In this document: positions 1 to 12,500 of the stretch, piece after piece | Numbering within the stretch: the stretch's first letter is position 1 | How the letters are laid out: each line of letters opens with the position of its first letter | NCBI GenBank assembly: GCA_023052935.1 | Contig: CM041297.1 | Location: 45,322,417 to 45,386,416, forward strand | Reading direction: 5' to 3' | DNA: 64,000 nucleotides | From: Piezodorus guildinii | Lineage: Eukaryota; Arthropoda; Insecta; Hemiptera; Pentatomidae | The notes under the pieces: generated by a model | The model's database searches: none | Told to the model about the DNA's origin: nothing | The model's input: only the letters and a program-made list of their open reading frames with translations | Position numbers and translations under genes: made by a program

Positions 1-249
1 TCTGTACTTGGAAATCATTTTACTATAAATTATAACTAATCAGTTAATCATTGTATTAAAGTAAGTTATAAAACATTAATGAAGTTTCTGGGAAATGCCT
101 AATTCTTTGTAAAACAGACAATTCTTTCTCATAGAATTACAATTATCTTTACTTTGAAAAAAAAAAAATCCACATAAACGGATTTAGCACTAATCTCTCA
201 CAAGATCAATTACAGTTCTTAAGTTTTTCTTCAGTGACAGTTAATATAG
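1..249. other. AT-rich stretch, nothing recognised
   Basis: AT-rich sequence upstream of the first cathepsin exon. I see no coding, repeat or promoter element that I can support. A TAG at 247-249 closes the reading frame of the downstream exon. Confidence 0.5.
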
Positions 250-291
250 CTTTCCTGTCTGAAGATAAAATGTGTATTTTTTATTGATAAA

Positions 292-408
292 ATAAATTTG
301 GTTACATTTTTAATATTAATATTAGCAGCATTCAATGTTAGTTCTATAAAATCTAACTATTATGAGTCAATCATTGAAAAGGTTAATTCTGCTGGTGCAA
401 AATGGAAA
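292..408 (+). CDS. CtsB: Cathepsin B copy 1, exon 1 (signal peptide and start of propeptide)
   Basis: Thirty-nine codons, exactly as in copies 2 and 3. They begin ATA-AAT-TTG where the siblings have ATG-AAG-ATA. A hydrophobic core ([12 protein letters not shown]) serves as signal peptide. The rest matches the propeptide start: [16 protein letters not shown] against [17 protein letters not shown] in copy 2. The donor is GTAAGT at 409. The same frame is open from 250, and GAAG at 261-264 could be a splice acceptor, so an upstream start exon is possible. Confidence 0.75.
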
Positions 409-3400
409 GTAAGTAAATAATATAAATTTCAAATCTATATGGTTTAATTTTATACTTTATTTCAGTATATAATGTCATACAATATACATAAATACTGTAC
501 CAATATTAGACCAGTCCCTTAATGGATAACATATACATAGGATACAAAATTCTCCCAATAATATAGGCTTAGTTCTTTTATTAACATATTGACTTATATA
601 TTTTTTGTATAATTTCCAATAATTTTTATAAAATGATTTTTATTTTTCCTACTCAAAAAAAAAAAGAAAGAATTGCCCACAAAGGTTGGTGATATATCCT
701 TTAATAAAAGGATTTGTGAACATTTTCAATTCTTAATGCATAATTTTCACATTAGGTTATTTTATTTATGGACTCACAACTTCTGGGGTATTTAGTACCC
801 TTTTCTTTTTTGTTTTAATTGTGCTAATTTTTTAAAAACAAATTAAATGTTTAAAAACTCAGTTGCTTTGTTGTTCTTATTATTATTTCTTTGTTTCAGT
901 TATTACATTTTTATTGCCTAGCATCTTTTTGCGATTTCTATTCATATTTTCTGTACTGCAGTAGATAAGGTGGAAAGTCTAGAATGTGGCTGATGGTTAG
1001 TTGCAAGTTGCAGTTTTCACAGTTTGGAGGTGTATTTTTTTCAATAAGGTAACCATGGGTTAGTTGCGTATGGCCTATTCTTAATTGAGTGATGACCTTT
1101 TCTGTATTCACTGTCTGCACTTTTCGACGGTTGAACTTCAGTTTTAATTCTTCTTTACTTATTTGACCCTTTTGAAAGGTGGGCCCATGTGACAGTTGCT
1201 TGGATTTTTAGATAGGTAGAGATATCAGATTTTGTAATTTTGATTTTATTGTTATATGATCAGAACCACTGATCAGTGTGGTGGGTTCACCTGTGGTGTA
1301 GTTATGGGTTTGAACCCAGCAGATGGTGCTAGAATTTTTTTAACGTGAGTAAAATATCCTTGGTTATGCTGTCCTTTGGAGGAGAAGTAAAATGGCGGAC
1401 ACAAACCTATGTAAGGCACTTGTTAAAGATCCCTATCCGAATTAAACCTGGATAGGCAAAATTTAAGAGTTGATTAACCAGAGCATAAAAGTGACTTTAA
1501 ATTCTCAATATGATTACATGAACAGACAACTTTACACCTTTATAATAATATCAACCTTATTCAAACCAATCATACCCATCAGCACAGAATTAATTAATTA
1601 ATTAAGAAGAGCAATTTTGGAACCTTAGCACCCTCCATTCGTGCCTAAATGGTGTAGGTTTGAAAACCAGTATGAAATGTTTGGCAAGGTCATAATAATC
1701 ATAAAATTATAAGATATTTCTGAAACAAAATAGTCAAGTTTAAAAAGAAAATACTAATTTTTAAAATATCAAACTGGATCTTAATTGAACTTTCATTGAA
1801 TCAAACAGATAGTTGAGAAAGCTACAGCAACAATTTTTTTTTTTTTTTTTTGGTACTAAAAATTTAGATATAAGTAATCAGTTAATAAAGCAACTATTTA
1901 TATTAACTCTGTAATTTATATTAACTAATTATATTAACTAACGGGGCAGACCCAGCCTCTATAAAGTGGGTACCCAAATTAATTGGGGAAAAACCTGGCG
2001 GCTGAGGGTGATTAAGGCCTAATCACCTCATTGCACTGCCGTTGGCCTAGAAACAGTACGAATCTCTATATGTACTGAGCCCAAGACCCTTCATGGGTTG
2101 TAGTGGTACAGGTTTTTTTTTTTTTTTTATATTAACTCTTCTTCTTTTACTTCCTCTTTATGCCTCTCAGCATGGAGTTGCCATTACACATTCATATCAT
2201 CCCTTGCGCTTGTTTTGGATATGTGGTCTTCATACGACAGTCAAAATCTACTCCTAGGCCTGTAACCTACTGTTCAGGTTTCATAAAAGCTTCTTGGTTC
2301 TCAATATTCTCCCATTCTGCAGACATGACCATACAACTTGAGGTTTCTCTTGTTTTCTGTAGTATTTGTCCCTCTGGTTGGATATTTAACTTCTCTAATT
2401 CCATCGTTTTGTATACAGTCTCTTTTTGTTTTCAGAGGTACATTTTTGTTTCTACTCTTCAGAAATACCTCAATTTAGTAGTGGCTATTCTATTTTTCTG
2501 CCTGTCTGGTGTCATCCACCTTTATTACCATAGAGCTGGAAGATACACTAAAATTACCAACTTCTTTCTTGCCCACAATGGAGTTACAGATCTGGAATTA
2601 AATAGTGTTCACTTTCCTGATCCTATTGTTGAACTCATTGATTTCCCCATTCCTGCCTAATATAACACCCAGGTATGTAAAATCATCGATTTTGTAAGTT
2701 GCTGGCCATTAAATATGATATTGATTTCCTGAGCCTCCTTTACCACATGAAGCACTTTACTTAATTATTATATCATTCAATATAAAAAGAACTTACAACT
2801 AAGAATGATACCACAATTAAAATTTTTTGCAATTACAGGCTGGACATAATTTTGACCCAAGCACACCATTATCACATTTAAAAAGGCTCATGGGCGTCAA
2901 AAAATATGCAGGAGCTCTACCGTTAAGAGAAGAACACCATTTCCCGAATGATTTAAAGCTTCCTGAAGAATTTGATGCAAGGAAAGAGTGGCCTCATTGC
3001 CCTACTATTGGACAAGTTAGGGATCAAGGCAACTGCGGTTCTTGCTGGGTAGATATTTAATATATACATTATTTAGTTGATCTATATTAGTTATTTGTAG
3101 CATTTTAATAACTGATCTCGGAAAAATGATAGGCAGCTTAGCGAAAACGTTTTTAAGAAATATAATATAAGATTTTAGTCATGCATTGTGTCTTGAAATG
3201 AATCCTGATTGAAAGGATGCGCCATAGGTATTGATTGGGTTTAAAAACTTAGAGGTACAATGGTATTTTGTAATGAATAGTGTTGCTTATATATACTATA
3301 TTAATCATATTTTAATTTCCATATCAGAACTTATTCTTAATACCTTCAGTGTTTTATTTTTTGTTTCTTCTATACTTTTTATGGAAAAGCCTGTATTTCT

Positions 3401-6400
3401 TAAATCAGAATCTTTTTTAATGTCTCAAAAAGCAACATCGCGAAATTAAAATGTTTAATTTAAGTAATATTTTACTACTGTTTGTTCCAACAAAATCTGA
3501 AATTCCCCCCCAATCTAAACATTTTCATTATGTTAAACTTATAGCAAAAAAAAAACCAATGTATATATGTTTCTTATTTTTAGTTCCTTTACTAATACTT
3601 TTCTTTAATTTAGGCTGTTTCAGCTGCAGCAGTTCTTTCTGACCGTTTCTGCATAGCAACAAAGGGTAAATTTACTTTGCCTCTGTCTGTTGAAGAATTG
3701 CTATCTTGTTGCGAGCATTGTGGAACAGGTTGTAAAGGAGGTTTCCCTTTATCAGCATGGAAGTACATATATAAGTTCGGGTTAGTAACTGGAGGAGAAT
3801 ACAATTCTGGCATTGTAGGTGAATGTTTATACTTTTATGTATTTAGCATGACTATTATAATCTTATTTATTACTAATTAAATGAATCATGTAGTTAGAAG
3901 TTATTGATAGATTTTATAATGAGATTTAATTATTAACATAGTTTTTTTTTTATTGTGAAAATGTCTTAAGAAAACAACCACTTTTAAATGTATTAATTTA
4001 ATTTCACTTTATGCTAATGTGACTAATTGGATGATGATGCAGTGGGAGTTCACTTTTATGTTATTGTGGCTTATTAAAGCTACAGTGAGAACCCTAAATT
4101 TTGTCTATAGAGGTTTAATTAGGATAGATATCGTTAATGAGTGCCTAACATCTAGCTAACTCATTTAATCATGAGGAGCGGCGTGGTCTAGTGGATAGAG
4201 CACTAGTCTCCTGTTCTCCAGGTCCTGGGTTCGAATACTAGCTATGACAGAATATTGTTTATTCATTAGTACCGAAATAGGGGGAAAAAATCTGGTGGCT
4301 GAGTGTGATCAAGGCCTAATCACCCCATTGGTCTAGAAACAGTACGAATCTCAATATGGACTGAGCCCAAGACCGTTCATGAGTTGTAGTTTGAACCTCC
4401 TACCTCGGGCATAGAAGGCTGTTATTCTAGCCTCTACACCATAGGTGACCATAGTGGCATAATTGGTGTTGGGGCCAGCGAGGTCGTCCTTAGGATCTCC
4501 TTACGCTGTGCCTGAAAGCTGAGCTGATTCGTAGGACCGTTTTTCTTGAAGGTGATTTATGTTTTGCAGAACGATGATTGAAGAAATAAATAAATGAATA
4601 TGGTAAAAGAGATAATAGGTAAAAAAAAACAGGTTAAAGGTAAACGTGTTATATATTAACAAAATAGGTAACAGTTAATAATCACACACTGGTAGTTTTT
4701 TTTTTTTTCTATCTGTTCCAACAGTTATATAAAACCATATGTTTTTCTGTTATTAACCTGATCAATGAATACTTGATAATAGATGTGTCCAAAGTATGTG
4801 AGGAATTTATAAAAGATAAATATACTGGTATAAGTGGCGTTAACATCCCGCCCAACCCAAATTCCGAACTCACTAGATGGTGACGGTTCAATGGTTGCAG
4901 ATCGTGGTTTCTTGCTTTGAGATTGTTCACTTGAGGAATTCTCTTATGGAGGGTTACTGAATTGCCAATGGTGATGCGGTAGGATATCTATTCGAGCCCC
5001 GCCCACCATTAGAGAAATCGGAATTTGGTTTCGAATATCTTTGATCATTACCGATTGTAGAAAGAAAGTATGATTTCTCCGATGGATCAATGGTTTTAGT
5101 CAACGGTCCCATAATCACTTTTCCAAATACGGTGTCTAGAACTGGTGGTTTGTTGTGAGATGTACTGCATAGGATCTGGGTAAAAAGGTCCGCACCAAGG
5201 AGAAAATCTATTTCATCTGGTATGCCAAATTCTGGATCTGCCAGCTTATGGTAAGGTACTCCTGAATTTCTATTGATGGTAGATGTTGTGGAGGCAAGAG
5301 ACTGGTAATACTCGGAATAACCAATGCCTTGGTTATAAATTGGTGTTCTGAATTCTTAGGTTTGAGGGTGCAGAGTACTACACCGTCTGGTGATGGGATA
5401 GAGGTATCATTGAGACCTGATATTTGGCACTCCGTCCTTTCAGGTAAAAGCCCAAGTCGCTTAGCACATGAGGCAGTAATATATGAATTTTTACTTCCAC
5501 AGTCTAGAACCAAACGAACATCTTTGAAAAATTTGTTTCTATTCTTGATTTGAGCCAAGGCAGTTCCTAACAGTACGCTTGAGTCAGATGAATGTGAAGA
5601 GGCTAAAGGTACAGCTGGGTTCTTATCCTCAGTTGAAGTGATTGGGGTGGACTGCGAGCGTGAAGGTAGGTGCAATAATGTGTGATGTCTCCCCTTGCAA
5701 TGCCTGCAGCTAAATCTTGAAGTGCACTGTTGAGTTTTATGTTTTGGACACAAACAATTCCTGCATCCAAACCAAGATGATAACATCTCAAATCGCCTTA
5801 CAGGGGACATAGCATGGAATTTAAGACATTTATTTATAACATGTGGTTGGTTGCATATAAAACATTGGAATCCTTGTAGCAATGGGCTTGAAGTGCTGGA
5901 AGAGGTTTTAGAGAGGAGTGTAGTAATCCTGTTTGATTGACGATACTTTGAATTAGGTGGCGTGTCTTGGGTTGGATTGGTATAGACGGGGTGACGGGTG
6001 ATGTCCAAAGCTGATCTGGGTAAGCTGTTGAAACCTACCTTCTATAAAGGACCTAAGATGTAGGTAAGATGGGTGCACTATATCGGAGTGTTCCTTTTCG
6101 AATTCCAAACGCAAAGACGGTTCAAGATAGCGAAAGACAATTTCGAATAGTAAATGATCTTCCCTATCCTTTATATCCAACGACCTGAAACTATCAACAG
6201 CAACCAAAACGTTGGATGTTAAATTCTCTAATGCATCAGCTGAAACCCGCTGAATAGGTTTAGCATTTAGAAACTTCTGGATGTAGGCTGATGAAAGGTT
6301 TCTCTGATCATCGTACTTTTGGAGTAACCTAGCCCAAGCCAAGTCATAATTGGCTTCACAGCGAGGTATAGCCTTGATACAGTCGAGAGCTGGAGACTTT

Positions 6401-9400
6401 AGGACGCCAATTAAATAGGTAAATTTATCTATTTTGGGAATTTGTTCTTTAATATGCACAGATGACACGAACGAATCCCTGAAAAAAGGCCAATCTAGAA
6501 TATTACCAGAGAATGTAGGTAACTTAGCATCTGGTAGGTTAGTTGGGCGACCTACGTGAATCACCGTCTGGTTGGAAGATACAGCAGTCGATGATTGAGC
6601 AACTTCAGTCTGCAGCCGGCACCTCTTCTCCACACCGACAAAATAACTAGCCGCTTCATATTTGTATCCTCTTATTTCAGAAAAAAAGGAGCTGTCTGAT
6701 TGCGAAGGAAATACATCAGAATCATTTGCCAGACAAAGCTCCTCCATTTCCAAATACACGGATTCGAACTTCTCGTAGGTCTTCTCCAAGCTATTGTGCA
6801 TACCTATAAAGAGATCAGTACCGGATTCAGAATCTAGTGCTGTTTGTCCTTGATCCCTTATAGCCTTAATTTCTCCTCCATATAATAAAAAACGTTTGCG
6901 CAATGCGCTAATTTTCTGTCGAAAGGTAACCTCGACCTGACTGGTACCTTCTGCCATGATAAATTATAATAAAAAAAATAATATAAATCAATACCTTAAG
7001 GATAACAAATCCTATGTTGGGGCCAGCGAGGTCGTCCTTAGGATCTCCTTACGCTGTGCCTGAAAGCTGAGCTGATTCGTAGGACCGTTTTTCTTGAAGG
7101 TGATTTATGTTTTGCAGAACGATGATTGAAGAAATAAATAAATGAATATGGTAAAAGAGATAATAGGTAAAAAAAACAGGTTAAAGGTAAACGTGTTATA
7201 TATTAACAAAATAGGTAATAGTTAATGGTAGTTTTTTTTTTTTTTTCTATCTGTTCCAACAGTTATATAAAACCATATGTTTTTCTGTTATTAACCTGAT
7301 CAATGAATACTTGATAATAGCATGTGTCCAAAGTATGTGAGGAATTTATAAAAGATAAATATACTGGTATAAGTGGCGTTAACAATTGGTATTATACACG
7401 AATTTCCAAAATTATTACATAGTTATCATCATTTACAGTTTAAAAAAAAAATCAACTGCATAAAAAAACATTACGGAGCTACCCTTTCAGCTCCGATCAC
7501 ATATTTTAGAAACTATTATGGGTATATTGTAAGTTATCATTCTAGATTAAAAATAAATGGCACTACACCTTGAAACAATATAAATAAAAAAATAAGACAA
7601 CAAATTTGTGAAATAGGTATGGGAAATGTTGGACATTCTATTTTCATTAAAATAATTGCTTTGAAGATTTATTTATTTGTGTTTTTAAATATTTAATTTT
7701 TATAAACTATTTTCTAATTGAGTTGAATTTAAATTAAAACTATAGAACTTTTCTTGGTTTTTAAAATATATTATCAATAATAATTATATTTGTGTTACAA
7801 TTACTCAGCAATATCGAAATACAGCAGTCTATTTTGAGGATAAACCCATTCCAACATCAGAAGAAGTACGATATTTAGGACTGTACTTAGACAAAAGACT
7901 GACATGGAGGACCCACATTAGACTTAAAAGACAACAGCTGAACAGATGATTTGATGACTTCTATTTCTTTTGCTTGACAAAATTATCCGTGAACACTAAA
8001 ATTACTATTTACAAAGTACTGATCAAACCATTATGGACATATGGGATAGAGCTATGGAGATCTGCCAAAAACTCTAACATCCAAATAATTCAGTCTCTTC
8101 AATAGAAAATATTGGGAAAAATCGTGGATGCATTGCTTTATGTAACCAACGAATTACTTCACAAGGACTTGGACATACTCACAGTTTCAGACAGAGCCAC
8201 AGAATAATATAAAAGATTACATGACAGACTGACTTACCACATGAACCTATTGGCCCAAACACTTAAATCCTACACCAACCCGTTCAACCCACCCGACAAC
8301 TTTTGAGGCGGTGGCCTAGAGATGCCTTGATTTAACCGACTTTCGGAAGTTATCATATTTGCTTATTGCAATTTTTTTTGCAAATGGCAAATAGCAATGG
8401 AGAACAAACAAAAAACAATTGTAAATAAATGATAAATAAATGTGTTACAATGTTACTATGCTTTGCCTCATCTTCAGGTACATTACTAAAAAAATATTTA
8501 TCATCATGACATTATTAATTATTTTTTCACTTTTAACTTGATTTGAAACTATTATTAATAATTTATCATATAATTATATACCTTGCAATTTAATATTATT
8601 AATGTATTAATCCACATCATTTTAAATAAAATTGTCATATTCTTTTCTCTTCACATATACCACAATTCATTTCAGTATCACACTATGCTCTAAATTATCC
8701 ATAACTCTGAATATACTGTTTGTATTTGTTTATTATCATTTATTACATTTAATACTTCCTCATATATTATTTTTTTAATTAATCTTAATGTAAAGAATGT
8801 GACAATTTCATTAAAATTATATGGATTAATACATTGATTAGATTAAATTTCAAGGTATATAATTATCAATTATCAATTGTAAATAGGAGTTTAAAATATC
8901 AATTGTCAATAGTAAATGTAGTTTAAAATCAAGTTAAAAATTATTAATAATGTTATGATGATAAGTATTGTTTTAGTAATGTACCTGAAGATGAGGCAAG
9001 GCCTAGAAACATTGTTACATAAATATAATTATTATTGATAATGAATTTAAATAAAGAAGAGAAGTTCCCTAAATTTATTTAATTTTAATTTTTATAATGA
9101 TCTCCCACTTATAAGTGTGTGAATTTTTTGAATAACTAAAAAGTTTTTATATTTTAATCATTTTCATTAATTCATATATTATTTCTACATCAACTATTAA
9201 AATTATATTAGGTTAACAAAGCTCTTGATGTTTCTTGATTTCATCAAAAAGTACTCTAATTGTGGGAATTCCCTTCATAAATTTATCTGATTCTAAAGCT
9301 GGAATATTTATGATGTTGATTATAATATCAAAAAGTTAAATTTATTTAACAAAATAAGAAATAACTAGCAGATAATTCAAGTCAGACAAATGACTTATTA

Positions 9401-9542
9401 GACATTTTTTGTATAACCCTTTCATATGAAAATGGGTACTAGTTGGTTATAGGGACCACATCGAATCGCAAAATCCATAATATTATGAACAAATAAATGT
9501 TGATTTAGTAATAGATGACTAACTTGGTTCAATTAGGTAATA

Positions 9543-9577
<35 letters not shown>

Positions 9578-12500
9578 TATTTACATAATAAACATTAAAT
9601 AAACTATTTCATTTTAAAAATCTCTTATATCATTTAGTATAGTTATAAATTCAATAAATCAACATTTTGATTTGTTTTGCCTCCTCATAAATTCTGTTAA
9701 ATATGATGCTAATAAATCTCGTTTCATTTCCCTTCTTTTCTAATTTCTTGATTTTGCACTTTGCCACACCTTTTCTTTCCTTTGAGTATTTGCAAGGATT
9801 TCAGGATTAACAATGAGAAAATTATAATTCAAAGTTTAATGTATATAACCTTTTAGAGAACAATTCTGTAATGTTTTAAACAATCGGATCCAGTAATATT
9901 GACAATGTTTATCCTTGCGTGAATAATAGCCATAAGAGTTCTTTTGCATTCTGTAAGGAACTGGCTCTGATTAGCCTGTAGATGTAAGCCCTGTTTTCGG
10001 ACAAAGGCCACACATTCCCTCATATAGCCACTTCAATCTACAAATGTTTATTTGGACATATTTAAAGGTATTGGTCAAATTCTTAGACACTCAATAAATG
10101 TATTGAACAATTATTACTTTCACTTACTATATAAGTAAGGGAAAGTATTGCGATCATGAAAATTATTGACTTCCAGTTTTGACAGAAGTACACGTTTTAG
10201 GGTATCCTGTGTCCAAATAACCAAGTCCCAAAAAAAGGTGTGTGTGTGTGGTGGTAGGTCTAGCGACAAAACAGTAAGTTGTACGAAACTGAAATTTCAT
10301 ATTTAAGGCATCCGTACACCCGAGATTTTACAGCAACATTTTCATCAAAATCGGCTAACCAGAAGAGCCACTTCATACAATGCATTTTGCACCTTTTTAC
10401 GATTTTCTCAAAAACGGCTCTAACGATTTTGATTAAACTCGCTATATTGATGTAAAATTTGATGGGCTTTAATACCATGTAGGTTTCATTGGGATTGAAA
10501 TAGTCTGGTGGGTTCACACAATTTTGACTAAACTCGCTGTATGGATGTAAAATTTAATAGGCTTAAACGTCATGTAGTTTTATTCTGATTAAAATGGTCT
10601 GACAGGGCTTAAATGCAGATATTTAAAATTGTCTTCCTCTAAAGTGCCTTTAATTTTGTAGATTCTATAAAAATAATTATATTATCTTGTTACCATTGAT
10701 AATTAACAGCTAAATATGCACGTTGAGCGAATTCGATAAACAACTAAAGGAGAAAACTGAACAATTTTTTTTTTATGCATTTTTTGTGTTTTTGAACACA
10801 ACAATAGTAATATAGATGTATAATATACCGTTGGAGAGCTAAAGATTTAAAAAAAACTATTATCTGATTCACGGAATCGTAAAGGGTAATGGGGAGTGAT
10901 GAAAAGCCGATAAAACTAACTGTTTTTTGGGTTCCCGAAAAGGAAAACTCATGTTGACGATGCTGCAACCTGGTGCCAATTTTGTTTTTGAACATGACAA
11001 CAGTAATATAGACGTATAATATACCGTTTGAAAGAGAAAGAGTTTAGAAAATATATTATCTTATACACAAGCTTGTAAAATTGAATATAGAGTGATAAAA
11101 AACCGATAAAACTAACTGATTATTTTATATAATAATATAATAGAGTTTTTAATAAAACACATGTTACTGTATTAATTCAATTTAATTGATTCTTTAATGG
11201 TTTCACTCATTTTTATCTCTAACTGTATTTGGAAATTCTTTAATCGATTTAAAAAACAATGGTAAGTGAAAGTCGTGTGTTGCCTGCACCAGATTTTTAT
11301 CTTATCTTGTTAGGACATTCTCCAATCTAAATATCAATACAAGTCCTGATTGTTATTAAATTTTCTTTTTGTTTAGAATAATTTCATGAACCTGAAGAAA
11401 ATTAACTGCACTTTCTCTGCTAATAGTTTGTCTGAGAATATATTTTGATTTATACATATTAATAGGGATGATGTAAACACAATAGTAATCAGAAAAAAAA
11501 AAAAATCATACGATTGATTTTGCATAAGCTAAGTCGATGTGGCCCGCATAACCGACTAGTATGAGAAAATGTATCTAAAATATCTAACAAGGATAAAAAT
11601 AAAAACTAGTACCACTGTAACTTATGAAGGGTCTTGGTTTTAGTACATAGTAAGGATCTATGATGTTTATAGACCAATGGCTATTTTAAGAAAGTGGTTG
11701 GGTAATGATATTCAACCACCAGATTTCCTCACATTTTTGGAGGCTGAGTAAACCTCAGGAGAGTTGGTCAATTTATGGCTTTTATAATTGAATAAATAAT
11801 TAATAAATACCACATTCAGGACCTGAATCTGGATCCTTCAGGTTAGTAGCATGGCTCCTAACCACTTTACTACCTTGTTCCCTCAGCTCATTTTTATGCA
11901 TTATTTACTTAATTTAAACCAACTTGAGATGATTCCTATTATATTGTTGCATTTTTATTGTTATTTATGCAGTTAATTTGTAGGGATGCCAGCCATATAT
12001 TGTAGAAAATTGTGATCATCATGTGGACGGAGGTCTACCATCATGTCAAAATCTACCATTAATAAAAACTCCAAAGTGTCGAGAAAAGTGTACGAATCCT
12101 TCATATAATATTTCTTTTGAATCTGATCATCACAAAAGTAAGAATAACATTACTTCTTCTTCTTTTTTTGATTTTATTTCATTTTACATCATCCACCAAC
12201 AGGCCTAGGCCCAATTACAGGTGGTAAATCATACAAAAAAAACAAAAAAAAAAAAACATTACACTACAATAATTGAAATAATAATAATAATTGAAATTCA
12301 AACTAATTGGTAATGTACTACATACCAGCTTAATAATTACTGACCTGTCTGACCGATTTAGAGCTTATTGCTTTAGAAGTTTTAGTTCATCGTTACGAAA
12401 AGCACAATTAGCAAGAAAATATGTTTATTTTATAATGTCTATTCATTATTCTATTTAATCATAGACAGAAATGAAAAACATCCGTGACTTTAATGTCCAC

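Larger units (their letters stand above)
4467..7384 (-). mobile_element. BEL/Pao LTR retrotransposon, internally deleted
   Basis: Two near-identical LTRs (4467-4845 and 7015-7384) start TG, end CA and are bounded by the 5-bp target duplication ATTGG (4462-4466 and 7385-7389). The internal part, read on the minus strand, has a gag-like DUF1759 region, zinc knuckles and an A17-type aspartic protease. Only about 2.2 kb of internal sequence remains, and reverse transcriptase, RNase H and integrase are gone. A purine-rich tract sits directly before the 3' LTR (minus strand of 4846-4860). The LTRs differ by a few substitutions and a ~10-bp indel, so the insertion is fairly young. It sits in intron 3 of cathepsin copy 1. 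Confidence 0.88.

Noticed and set aside
2160..2660. 166-codon plus-strand open frame
   Set aside because: It is antisense to a decayed RTE-like pol whose motifs are readable on the minus strand. The plus-strand product has no domain.
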